NCBI GenBank assembly: GCA_022796315.1 | Contig: JAAWIL010000036.1 | Coordinates: 1 to 13,613 of the forward strand | Direction: 5' to 3' | Length of the DNA stretch: 13,613 nucleotides | Source: Oscillibacter sp. | GTDB taxonomy: Bacteria > Bacillota > Clostridia > Oscillospirales > Oscillospiraceae | Shown: one piece after another, positions 1 to 6,985 of the stretch | Position numbering within the stretch: the stretch's first letter is position 1 | How the letters are laid out: the number at the start of each line of letters is the position of its first letter | Made by a program: the position numbers and the translations under genes | Notes under the pieces: generated by a model | The model's database searches: none | Told to the model about the DNA's origin: nothing | Seen by the model: only the letters and a program-made list of their open reading frames with translations

Positions 1-146
1 CTCTTGAAATCCGTCAGGATTCCTGCGAGTTTCTTCCTTGCCAGGCAAAAATTTTTCTTGCCAATCTGCATACCGTCACCTATTGGTACAGCTTCTTACA
101 AAAGCAGAAAGCCGGCAAAGCCGATTGGTTCTCGAACCTGAAGAGA
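1..146. other. Non-coding left edge, no supported feature
   Basis: No reading frame here has a convincing start, ribosome site or recognisable product. The stretch is visibly more AT-rich than the rest of the window and holds a small inverted repeat (TTGCC-A-GGCAA, 39-49) followed by an A/T run. It may be the intergenic tail beyond the thioesterase unit, or the edge of a gene outside the window. Confidence 0.4.
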
Positions 147-175
147 AGCGGGACAGCGCTATGCGCTGTCCCGCT
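147..175 (-). terminator. Perfect 13-bp hairpin downstream of the thioesterase gene
   Basis: The arms AGCGGGACAGCGC (147-159) and GCGCTGTCCCGCT (163-175) are perfectly complementary around a 3-nt loop. The hairpin lies 38 bases past the thioesterase stop when read on the minus strand. Only a weak T-rich tract (TCTCTTC) follows on that strand, so intrinsic termination is plausible but not certain. It could instead be an mRNA 3'-end stabiliser or a dispersed palindromic element. Confidence 0.5.
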
Positions 176-212
176 GAAACTTTACCTATTCCCGTTCGCT
201 TCCGCCAGCCAC

Positions 213-608
213 TCACTTCCCCAGCTTCCCCTGGCACTTCTCCAGGAACCGCTGGCTGTTGATGATGGCCCTGGTATGCACCCCGGACCCAATGTCCCCT
301 GTCTCATCCCACGCGCGGACCCGGAACTCCACCATCTTTCCGTTTTCCGACACACCGGTGATCTCCGCCTCCGCCCAGACGGTCATCCCCACCGGGGTCG
401 GCGCGTCATGGCGGATGTCCAGATGGGTTCCCACGCTGCCCTGTTCCTCCTCCAAAAAGGCCTGGAGGGCCGTCTGAGCCGCGTTTTCCATCATGGCCGC
501 CATGAAGGGCGTGCCGAATACCGGCAGCAGGCCGGACCCCGCAGCGGCGGCCGTCAGGGTGTCGGTGACAGATTGGTGGAGCTGGCATTTGGTTCCGATG
601 ACAATCAT
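213..608 (-). CDS. FlK-type hotdog-fold acyl-CoA thioesterase
   Basis: This is a 131-residue soluble protein of the hotdog superfamily and the fluoroacetyl-CoA thioesterase (FlK) type; such enzymes hydrolyse acyl-CoA thioesters in the cytoplasm. FlK uses Thr42, Glu50 and His76 with Gly69. Here Thr33, Glu41, His67 and Gly60 occur with exactly the same spacing, inside GTPFM, MMENAA and IRHDAPTPVG, and the C-terminal IGSGVHTRAI also fits the family. Phe36 of FlK, the lid residue linked to fluorine selectivity, aligns by offset with Leu27, so specificity for fluoroacetyl-CoA is doubtful and the real substrate is unknown. The start at 608 is set by AGGAGG about seven bases upstream; the frame remains open to 740 but without a ribosome site there. 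It follows the polyamine operon on the same strand by 193 bases. I see no clear terminator or promoter in that gap, so read-through from the operon is possible. Confidence 0.85.
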   Translation of the reverse strand: MIVIGTKCQLHQSVTDTLTAAAAGSGLLPVFGTPFMAAMMENAAQTALQAFLEEEQGSVGTHLDIRHDAPTPVGMTVWAEAEITGVSENGKMVEFRVRAWDETGDIGSGVHTRAIINSQRFLEKCQGKLGK

Positions 609-801
609 AGGAAAGCCTCCTTCATTTGACGCGGCAGGGCCGCAGAAATAAGTTTTGTCCAAGGTACGCGCCCCAAACGGGGCATCCCAAAAGACGGCGG
701 GGTCCAAGAAACTGCGCCCCCGGAAAGCGGCGCTTCGCACATCGAGTTCCAGCTTCCGCCCGTATCCGGAGAACCGCCAAGGAGTTCAAAATGGAAACCG
801 T
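609..801. other. Intergenic gap between the potC-potD fusion and the thioesterase gene
   Basis: The gap contains a small hairpin (GCCCC-AAAC-GGGGC, 670-683) and no T tract typical of an intrinsic terminator on the minus strand. No promoter close to consensus was found for the thioesterase gene. This leaves open transcription of the thioesterase by read-through from the pot operon. Confidence 0.4.
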
Positions 802-2793
802 TTAAATTCCCAGCTGTGTCCACAGTGCGTTGTAGAGACTGCGGGTGGCAGGGGACAGATTCAGGTACGCCTCGCACCGCTCCAGAATCTCCGGAGGCGT
901 CACCATGATCTCGTACAGCTCCGGGTCCAGGGGCTCCTCATACAGTTCTTCGTAGTAGGCGGGATACTGCTCCAGAGCCTCCCTGTTGGCCGACGCATAG
1001 CCGATATAGTCCATATTGGCCAGGTTGGCCTCCGTGGACGCGATGAAGTTGATCCAGGCCATGGCGGCGTCGTAGTGGGGCGCGTCCTTCAGAACGCACA
1101 TGGCGTCCACAAACCAGTTGCTGCCCTCCTCCGGAATCACAAAGGCCAGATCCTCGTTGTTTTCCAGCATGGAGAGATAGTCCCCGGCGTAATAGGTAGA
1201 GATAGCCGCGTTGCCGCCCTCCATCTTCTGGTAGATCTCGTCCATCACCCGGCCCTGGAAGACCCCGCGGCTGTTGGCGCCGGCCACCAGCTCGTAGGCC
1301 TCCCGGATCTCCGCCTCGTCATCGGTGTTGGGGGAGTACCCCAGGTAGAAGAGCGCCTCGCCAATGGCGTCCCGGGAGTTGTTGATGAGCAGGACATCCC
1401 CGGCATAACGGTCGTCATACAGCACCTCCCAGCTGGTGATCTCCTCGTCCACCATGGAGGTGTTGTAGATGATTCCCAGGGTGCCCCAGGCGTAGGGAAC
1501 CGTGTACTTGTTCTCCGGGTCATAGGACAGGTTCCGGAAGCGCTGGTCCACCAGGGAGAAATTGGGGATCTGGCTGTAGTCCAGCTCCCCCAGCATGCCC
1601 TCCTCAATGAGCTGGGCGATCATATAGTCGGAGGGGACGATCACATCATAGTCCGCGCCGCCGCTTTTCAGCAGGGAGTACAGGGTCTCGTTGCTCTCGG
1701 CGGTCTGGTAGTTCACCCGGATGCCGGTCTCCGCCTCAAACTGGTCAATGAGCTCCGTGTCGATATACTCACCCCAGCTGCACACGTTCACCACGTCCTG
1801 GGAGGCGGTGGCCCTGCCCAGCAGAAGGAGGGCAATGGCCAGACCGCAGGCCAGAATCCCGGTGCCTGCCCGGCGTGCCTGCCGCCAGGCAGGAGAGGCG
1901 TTCAGCTTCTCCCACAGCGCGGAACGGCGCGGGGACCTCTGGGAGGCTTGGCGCTCCTGCCGGGCTTCCCGGAGGTTGGTGATGGTCAAAAGCAGCAGCA
2001 CCGTCACAAAGAGAAGGGTGGAGATGGCGTTGATCTCCGGCGTCACCCGCTTCTTGGTCATGCCGTAGATGGTCATGGCCAGGGTGGAGCTGGCGGAGCC
2101 GGCGGTGAAGTAGGAGATGATGAAGTCGTCAATGGACATGGTGAAGGCGATCAGCGCGCCGGAGACGATGCCGGGCTTGATCTCCGGCAGCATCACCTTG
2201 TAAAAGGCCTGGAGCCAGGTGCAGCCCAGGTCCTGGGCCGCGTTCATGAGGTTCCGGTCCATCTGCCGCAGCTTCGGGGCCACGTTCAGAATTACATAGG
2301 GGATGTTGAAGGCGATGTGGGCCAGCAGCAGGGTGCCAAAGCCCAGCACCAGCCGCTCCGGCAGTTCAAAGAGATCCTGAGCGCCGTTGCACCACCGGGC
2401 GAAGCGTCCCCAGAGCTGGAAGAAGGCCACAAAGAACAGGCACAGGCTGACGCCGGTGACAATGTCCGCGTTCATCATGGGGATGTTGTTGACGGTCATA
2501 AGGGCTTCCCGGTGCCGGCGGCGCAGGGAGTACAGGCCGATGGCCGCGAAGGTCCCCGCCACGGTGGAGATCACCGTGGCCAGCAGGGACACCAGGAGCG
2601 TGACATAGACGCTCTCCATGATGAGGCGGTTTTTGAAGAGGGAGGCGTACCAGTGGAGGGAGAAGCCCTGCCACACGGCGCTGCTGTCGCCTTGGTTGAA
2701 GGAGAAGATGATCAGCAGCAGGATGGGGGCATAGAGAAAGAGGAACATCAAGCCGACCAAAAGGCGGCTTCCCAGACGGTTCTGCTTTTTCAT
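802..2793 (-). CDS. potCD: Polyamine ABC importer permease fused to substrate-binding protein (PotC-PotD)
   Basis: This 663-residue protein combines the second permease and the substrate-binding component of a spermidine/putrescine importer. Residues 1 to about 275 are a PotC-type inner-membrane permease with several hydrophobic helices. Its EAA coupling loop (about 184-210: AAQDLG, then MLPEIKPG), which docks on the ATPase, is followed by the PotC-like MSIDDF. After a basic linker (about 276-308), an extra hydrophobic helix (about 310-328) leads into a PotD-type binding domain (about 334-663) starting VVNVCSWGEYID and containing the family-like GADYDVIVPSDYM. Separate PotC and PotD are about 260 and 350 residues, so the length fits a simple fusion, with the binding domain tethered rather than lipid-anchored. 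As far as I recall, such fusions occur in other Clostridia. The start has GGGAGG just upstream and overlaps the preceding small frame by ATGA. It is the last pot gene. Confidence 0.93.
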   Translation of the reverse strand: MKKQNRLGSRLLVGLMFLFLYAPILLLIIFSFNQGDSSAVWQGFSLHWYASLFKNRLIMESVYVTLLVSLLATVISTVAGTFAAIGLYSLRRRHREALMTVNNIPMMNADIVTGVSLCLFFVAFFQLWGRFARWCNGAQDLFELPERLVLGFGTLLLAHIAFNIPYVILNVAPKLRQMDRNLMNAAQDLGCTWLQAFYKVMLPEIKPGIVSGALIAFTMSIDDFIISYFTAGSASSTLAMTIYGMTKKRVTPEINAISTLLFVTVLLLLTITNLREARQERQASQRSPRRSALWEKLNASPAWRQARRAGTGILACGLAIALLLLGRATASQDVVNVCSWGEYIDTELIDQFEAETGIRVNYQTAESNETLYSLLKSGGADYDVIVPSDYMIAQLIEEGMLGELDYSQIPNFSLVDQRFRNLSYDPENKYTVPYAWGTLGIIYNTSMVDEEITSWEVLYDDRYAGDVLLINNSRDAIGEALFYLGYSPNTDDEAEIREAYELVAGANSRGVFQGRVMDEIYQKMEGGNAAISTYYAGDYLSMLENNEDLAFVIPEEGSNWFVDAMCVLKDAPHYDAAMAWINFIASTEANLANMDYIGYASANREALEQYPAYYEELYEEPLDPELYEIMVTPPEILERCEAYLNLSPATRSLYNALWTQLGI

Positions 2794-2981
2794 CGCGGAC
2801 CTCCCTTCGCCGGAGCCCGGGAGGGCTGAAGCGCTGAGAGCAGAAGAACCTGCCCCAGAGAGAAGGGGACCGCCGTCTCGCGGGACTTGGCCGCCGCGCG
2901 GCAGAGCAGGTCCGGCGAAACCGTGAGTCCCAGGCAGAGGTCTTCTTTGACCACAGGCCGTTTCCGGAAAAAATGTCTCAT
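2790..2981 (-). CDS. Possible small protein translationally coupled between potB and potCD
   Basis: This 63-codon frame fills the gap between the two permease genes exactly. Its ATG overlaps the potB stop (ATGA, 2978-2981) and its TGA overlaps the ATG of the potCD fusion (ATGA, 2790-2793). Roughly 70% of its codons end in G or C, like its neighbours. The product starts MRHFFRKRPVVKEDL, is basic, has no clear membrane helix and matches no family I recognise. The ribosome site is weak (AGGAACAGG some distance upstream), so translation would rely on coupling to potB. It may be a real small subunit, a frame kept open to carry ribosomes through to potCD, or chance. No function is proposed. Confidence 0.45.
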   Translation of the reverse strand: MRHFFRKRPVVKEDLCLGLTVSPDLLCRAAAKSRETAVPFSLGQVLLLSALQPSRAPAKGGPR

Positions 2982-3859
2982 AGCAGCACCGCCTGTTCCT
3001 CGCCCTCGCCGAAGTGGTTCATAACCACCATGCACACCACCACGATCACCATCATCACCATGGAGATGGCCGCGCCCAGGTGGGGGTTGTAGGCCCCGCC
3101 CAGGAACTGCTGCTCAATGAGGTCGCCCAGCATCATCTGGGTGCCGCCGCCCAGGAGGCGGGAGATGGCAAAGGTGGAGACGGAGGGGACGAAAACCATG
3201 GTCACGCCGGAGAGGACGCCGGGGAGAGACAGGGGCAGAATCACCTTGCGGAAGACGCTGGCGGAGTCCGCGCCCAGGTCCCGGGCGGCCTCGATCAAAG
3301 AGCCGTCCAGCTTGACAATGACGGAGTAGATGGGCAGGATCATGAAGGGCAGGTAGTTGTATACCATGCCCAGCACCACCGCCCCGGAGGTGCCGGTCAT
3401 CTGGAAGCCGGTGATGGGCACATACTGGGCGGGATCTGCCGCGAACTGGACGGCAATCTGGTTGTACAGGCCGATGAGCCCAATGCTCCGGAAAAACTGG
3501 TTCAACAGGCCGTTGTTCTCCAGAATGGACATCCAGGAGTAGGTGCGCAGCAGGAAGTTCATCCACATGGGCAGCATGATGAGGGCCATGGCCGCGCGCT
3601 GGAAGGCGGCGCCCTCCCGGGCAATCCAGTAGGACACCGGGTAGCCGATCAGAAGACAGATCAGTGTGGCCACCAGGGCCAGCCGGAAGGAGCGAAGAAA
3701 GACCGAGGCGTAGGTGCCCATCTGGGAGAAGTTCTCCAGGGTGGCGCCGGAGTCCTGGGTGGAGAAGGCGTAAGCCACCATAATGAGAATGGGAACGACC
3801 ACAAACAATGCCATCCAGATCACATAGGGAATGGACAGCAAAGAGAGCTTATTCTTCAT
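2978..3859 (-). CDS. potB: Polyamine ABC importer permease PotB
   Basis: This 293-residue inner-membrane protein is the first permease of the spermidine/putrescine importer, pairing with the PotC half of the downstream fusion to form the pore. It begins with a membrane helix (SIPYVIWMALFVVVPILIM), has about six hydrophobic helices in all, and carries the EAA loop EAARDLGADSASVFRKVILP near residues 190-210 for contact with the ATPase. PotB-like features include LPMWMNFLLRTYSW around residue 100. The length is normal for the family. Its ATG lies inside the 3' end of potA (11-base overlap, 3849-3859) behind a GAGAGGAGAG purine tract, so the two are probably translationally coupled. Its stop overlaps the start of a 63-codon frame. 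Confidence 0.94.
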   Translation of the reverse strand: MKNKLSLLSIPYVIWMALFVVVPILIMVAYAFSTQDSGATLENFSQMGTYASVFLRSFRLALVATLICLLIGYPVSYWIAREGAAFQRAAMALIMLPMWMNFLLRTYSWMSILENNGLLNQFFRSIGLIGLYNQIAVQFAADPAQYVPITGFQMTGTSGAVVLGMVYNYLPFMILPIYSVIVKLDGSLIEAARDLGADSASVFRKVILPLSLPGVLSGVTMVFVPSVSTFAISRLLGGGTQMMLGDLIEQQFLGGAYNPHLGAAISMVMMVIVVVCMVVMNHFGEGEEQAVLL

Positions 3860-5012
3860 CCCCGCTCTCCTCTCCCACCTCGTCCAGTTCCTCGTATTCC
3901 TCGGAGAAGGAGGAATAGTCCCCGAACATGCCGGAGTACTGGCTCTTTTTCATGATGTGGATGCTGTCGGGGTCCAGCTTGATGCCGATCCGGGCATCCA
4001 CAGGGGAGTGGTCCGTGGTTTGGATCAGCCACTTGAAGCCCCGGAAGTCCACAATGATGTCGTACTGGAGCCCCTTGAAGGTGACCGAGGTGACGGTGCC
4101 CGTCAGCTGGCCCTGCTCCACGGGGACGATGTCAATGTCCTCCGGGCGGATCACCACGTCCACAGGCTCGCCGGGGGCGAAGCCGCTGTCCAGACAGGGG
4201 AACTGCCGGCCGTACATCTGCACCAGATGGTCCTGGACCATGATGCCGTCGATGATGTTGGACTCCCCGATGAAGTCGGCCACAAAGGCGTTCTTCGGCT
4301 CGTTGTAGATGTCCTCCGGGGTGCCGATCTGCTGGATGGTGCCCTTGTCCATGACGACAATGGTGTCGGACATGCTCAGGGCCTCCTCCTGGTCGTGGGT
4401 GACATAGATAAACGTGATGCCCACCTGCTGCTGGATGCGCTTGAGCTCAATCTGCATGTCCTTGCGGAGCTTCAGGTCCAGAGCGCCCAGGGGTTCGTCC
4501 AAAAGCAGCACCTTGGGCCGGTTCACCAGCGCCCGGGCGATGGCCACCCGCTGCTGCTGTCCGCCGGAGAGGGCGTCCGGCCGGCGGTTCTCAAAGCCCT
4601 TGAGGCTGATGACCTCCAGCATCTCCTCCACCCGGGCCCGGATTTCCGTCTCGGGGAGCTTCAGCTTCCGCCGGGGGTCCTGGGGGTCGGGGCGGCGCTG
4701 CATCCGCAGGCCGAAGGCGATGTTCTCAAAGACGTTCAGGTGCGGGAACAGGGCATACTTTTGGAAAACGGTGTTGATCTGCCGTCTATGCGGCGGAACA
4801 TCATTCATCCTCACACCGTCAAAGAGGACGTCTCCGGACGTAGGTGTCGCGAAGCCGCCGATAATCCGCAGGGTCGTGGTCTTACCACAGCCGCTGGGCC
4901 CTAACAGTGTGAGGAATTCCTGATCGTTGATATAAAGATTTAAGTGATCGAGAACCAGCTCGTCGTCGTACGCCATGCACAGGTTTCGCAGGCGAATCAA
5001 CTCTTTGGACAA
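3849..5012 (-). CDS. potA: Polyamine ABC importer ATP-binding protein PotA
   Basis: This cytoplasmic ATPase drives polyamine uptake and is the first gene of the operon. Numbered from the chosen TTG start (387 residues), it has Walker A GPSGCGKTT at about 38-46, the signature LSGGQQQR at about 148-155, Walker B LLLDEP at about 169-174 followed by the D-loop GALD, and the switch His in THDQEE at about 206. The C-terminal third carries TOBE-type regulatory segments (VDVVIRPEDIDIV) and ends in a very acidic tail. An extra stretch near RPDPQDPRRK lies before the helical domain. The start is a choice: GGGGGAGG sits five bases before TTG at 5012, giving MSKELIRLRNL, which is PotA-like. The in-frame ATG at 5027 (five residues longer) has only an A-rich tract with no ribosome site upstream. 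Confidence 0.94.
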   Translation of the reverse strand: MSKELIRLRNLCMAYDDELVLDHLNLYINDQEFLTLLGPSGCGKTTTLRIIGGFATPTSGDVLFDGVRMNDVPPHRRQINTVFQKYALFPHLNVFENIAFGLRMQRRPDPQDPRRKLKLPETEIRARVEEMLEVISLKGFENRRPDALSGGQQQRVAIARALVNRPKVLLLDEPLGALDLKLRKDMQIELKRIQQQVGITFIYVTHDQEEALSMSDTIVVMDKGTIQQIGTPEDIYNEPKNAFVADFIGESNIIDGIMVQDHLVQMYGRQFPCLDSGFAPGEPVDVVIRPEDIDIVPVEQGQLTGTVTSVTFKGLQYDIIVDFRGFKWLIQTTDHSPVDARIGIKLDPDSIHIMKKSQYSGMFGDYSSFSEEYEELDEVGEESGDEE

Positions 5013-5123
5013 TGTATCCTCCCCCATTTCTTTGTGTTTTGATTTTTGGAAATGCCGCTTAACATAACGCCTCTTTTCTCTGTTGAGGGGGAAACCTTTC
5101 TCGTCGAAATTCAGCTGAGACTG

Positions 5124-5152
5124 ATTCTAGCGGAAACCCCCGGAAAAGTCAA
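5124..5152 (-). promoter_or_regulatory. Sigma-70-type promoter of the pot operon
   Basis: On the minus strand TTGACT (5147-5152) and TAGAAT (5124-5129) are separated by exactly 17 bases, each one base from consensus. Transcription would begin near 5117 and leave a leader of about 105 nt before potA. That leader contains a TCAGCTGA palindrome near its 5' end but no riboswitch I recognise. Confidence 0.8.
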
Positions 5153-5258
5153 GGGCCTCCAGGGATTTTATCGCCGGGGCCGCGCACCGGGAACCGCCGG
5201 GCCGCATAGGATAGACCGGGCCATGCCGAACCGGCGGCCCCAATGGAGGTGCGAAGGT

Positions 5259-5942
5259 GTGAACATCATCGAACAGCTGGCGAACCCCGGGAACTATGGC
5301 GGTTCCAGGGAGGCCGGTCAGATCAAATACCTGGTGATCCATTACACCGGCAATGACGGCGACAAGGCGGCAAACAACGCCGCCTATTTCCAGAAGAACG
5401 TAGTTAAGGCCAGCGCCCACTACTTTGTGGATGATACCGCGGTGTACCGCTCTGTGCCGGAGCTGACAGTGGCCTGGGCGGTAGGCGGAAAGAAGTATCC
5501 CAACGCCGACAAAACCGGCGGCGGAACCATGTACGGGGTAATTACCAATGCCAACAGCCTCAGCGTGGAGCTGTGCGACACCGTGCAGGACGGGACGTAT
5601 CAGGCCACGGAGGCAACCCTGACCCAGGCGGCGGAGCTGTGCCGGGAGCTGCAGGCACGGTACGAAATTCCCCTGGACCGGGTCTACCGCCACTTTGACG
5701 TCACGGGGAAGCACTGCCCCAGTTACTTCGTGAATGACGAGAAGTGGGCGGCGTTCAAGAGCCGGCTGAAGGGACCGGAGATGGACAACACCCCCAGTCC
5801 CGCCCACAAGGAGGCCGTGGAGTGGGCGGTGGAGCAGGGCATCCTGCGGGGAACGGTTGGGGGAGATCTGATGCTCTCCCAGGCCGTTACCCGGGAGCAG
5901 ATGTGTACCATGCTCTACCGCTACGACCGGCGGGAGGAATAA
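5259..5942 (+). CDS. N-acetylmuramoyl-L-alanine amidase (T7-lysozyme type) with SLH-like C-terminus
   Basis: This 227-residue Amidase_2/PGRP-fold enzyme should cleave the MurNAc to L-Ala bond of peptidoglycan. The expected zinc ligands are His28 (VIHYTG), His145 (YRHFDVTG) and Cys153, with Lys151 two residues before the Cys. The His-to-Cys spacing of eight and the Lys match T7 lysozyme (H17, H122, C130, K128). After a short Pro-rich linker (about 172-182), one SLH-like repeat fills about 183-223 (AVEWAVEQGIL ... TREQMCTMLYRY). There is no signal peptide, as in phage endolysins, yet no holin or other phage gene is nearby. The start is a GTG at 5259 with GGAGG nine bases upstream; the frame stays open to 5046 but that extension is low-complexity and has no ribosome site. 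I found no convincing promoter directly upstream. It may be a domesticated phage lysin or a host wall enzyme. Confidence 0.88.
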   Translation: MNIIEQLANPGNYGGSREAGQIKYLVIHYTGNDGDKAANNAAYFQKNVVKASAHYFVDDTAVYRSVPELTVAWAVGGKKYPNADKTGGGTMYGVITNANSLSVELCDTVQDGTYQATEATLTQAAELCRELQARYEIPLDRVYRHFDVTGKHCPSYFVNDEKWAAFKSRLKGPEMDNTPSPAHKEAVEWAVEQGILRGTVGGDLMLSQAVTREQMCTMLYRYDRREE

Positions 5943-5949
5943 GGAACCA

Positions 5950-5975
5950 CGGCGGCGCGGGACACCGCGCCGCCG
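5950..5975 (+). terminator. Very GC-rich hairpin after the amidase gene
   Basis: CGGCGGCGCGG (5950-5960) and CCGCGCCGCCG (5965-5975) form a perfect 11-bp stem with a GACA loop, starting eight bases after the amidase stop. No T tract follows. A second smaller hairpin (CCTGCCG/CGGCAGG, 5990-6008) comes after it. The position argues for a transcript 3' end, but classical intrinsic termination is not demonstrated. Confidence 0.5.
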
Positions 5976-6058
5976 CTGTCCGGGTCCGGCCTGCCGGAGA
6001 GCGGCAGGGAGGAGGGGGGGCCGGACTGCCAGGAGGGAATGAAAATCCGGCGCAGGGG

Positions 6059-6087
6059 TTGATTTTTAACGGATTCTTAACTATAAT
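6059..6087 (+). promoter_or_regulatory. Near-consensus sigma-70 promoter for the E2-like/CLC unit
   Basis: TTGATT (6059-6064) and a perfect TATAAT (6082-6087) are separated by 17 bases in an AT-rich pocket that contrasts with the surrounding GC-rich DNA. Transcription would start near 6094, giving a leader of about 55 nt. That leader contains a 7-bp hairpin (GCGGAGA 6110-6116, TCTCCGC 6123-6129) just before the ribosome site. Confidence 0.85.
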
Positions 6088-6148
6088 GAAACCGATATCA
6101 TAGATTACGGCGGAGAGCACTGTCTCCGCTGAGAAAGGAAACCGCCTT

Positions 6149-6985
6149 ATGAGACCGGACGGAACCCGTGTCCAGGGCCTCAGCCCCATTGTTCAGGCCC
6201 TGCCCTATATCATGCCCAAGCGCTTTGACGCCCAGAACTGGGCCAGCGACTACGCCGACGAGGAAATCCTCAAGGCCTTCATCCGCGGCAAGCGGCGGGA
6301 GGGCCACCGGGTGACCCATATGAGCGTGCTGGTGGCCGCCTACTACAAGGCCGCGCTGGAGAACCCCAAGGTGAACTACTTCGTCATGAACCGCAAGGTA
6401 TACCGGCGCAACCATTTCTGCTTCAGCTTCGTGATTTTGAAGACCCGGGCCGACGGCACTCCGGATGAGACGCCCCTGAAGGTCTTTCTGGAGCCCTCGG
6501 ACGATGTGTTTACCATCAGCCGCAAGATTCAGGAGCACATCGACCGGAACCTGGAGAGCACCCATAACAACAACACGGACAAGTTCGCCAACTTCGCTTT
6601 CGGCGTGCCGGGGCTGGCCCGGTTTGTCTTCTGGCTGGCCTATCGCCTGGATCTCCACGGACTGCTGCCCAGGAAGATTATCGACTTGAGCCCCTTCCAC
6701 ACCAGCCTCTTCATCACGAATCTGGCCTCCATCAACACCAGCTATATTTTCCACCACTGCTATGAGTTCGGCACCACCAGCGTCTTCGTCTGCATGGGCA
6801 AGCCCGTGCCGGACCCCCTGGCCCCCGCCGGCACCCGGAAGCGGCTGATGCCCCTGGGGGTTGTGATGGACGAGCGGGTGGCCACGGGCATCGAGTATTC
6901 CCGCTTCTTCGCCGCCTTTGAGCGGTATTTGAAAAACCCCTCGCTGCTGGAGACCCGCCTGGACGGGCAGGGGAGCGGGGAATGA
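6149..6985 (+). CDS. Stand-alone 2-oxoacid dehydrogenase E2-type acyltransferase domain, catalytic residues substituted
   Basis: This 278-residue cytoplasmic protein resembles the catalytic domain of 2-oxoacid dehydrogenase E2 components (chloramphenicol-acetyltransferase fold) without lipoyl or peripheral-subunit-binding domains. Family-like parts are the N-terminal fold (THMSVLVAAYYKAALENPKVN), a FITNLASI segment where E2 enzymes have the TISNLG-type strand, and the C-terminal LGVVMDERVATGIEYSRFF...LKNPSLL, which lines up with the E2 active-site region DHRVVDG...ENP. In that alignment the catalytic His becomes Glu242 and the conserved Asp becomes Thr246, so normal acyl transfer is unlikely. 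A scaffold, binding or altered-chemistry role is possible; the substrate is unknown. The ATG follows an AAAGGA ribosome site and a near-consensus promoter. Its stop overlaps the start of the CLC gene (ATGA), implying coupled expression. No E1 or E3 genes are present nearby. Confidence 0.75.
   Translation: MRPDGTRVQGLSPIVQALPYIMPKRFDAQNWASDYADEEILKAFIRGKRREGHRVTHMSVLVAAYYKAALENPKVNYFVMNRKVYRRNHFCFSFVILKTRADGTPDETPLKVFLEPSDDVFTISRKIQEHIDRNLESTHNNNTDKFANFAFGVPGLARFVFWLAYRLDLHGLLPRKIIDLSPFHTSLFITNLASINTSYIFHHCYEFGTTSVFVCMGKPVPDPLAPAGTRKRLMPLGVVMDERVATGIEYSRFFAAFERYLKNPSLLETRLDGQGSGE

Noticed and set aside
655..2829. 724-codon open frame on the plus strand, opposite the potC-potD fusion
   Set aside because: Its product is rich in G, H, Q and V with no family signature, and it has no ribosome site. 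It is the antisense shadow of a high-GC gene whose own frame shows clear PotC and PotD motifs.
5046..5258. Upstream extension of the amidase to 5046
   Set aside because: It would run through the divergent pot promoter and adds non-homologous residues. The GTG at 5259 has a well-placed GGAGG.
5943..6148. Fluoride riboswitch upstream of the E2-like/CLC-F unit
   Set aside because: I looked for the crcB-motif pattern because CLC-F genes often carry it. The leader is only about 55 nt and shows one 7-bp hairpin without the conserved riboswitch core, so it cannot be supported by eye.
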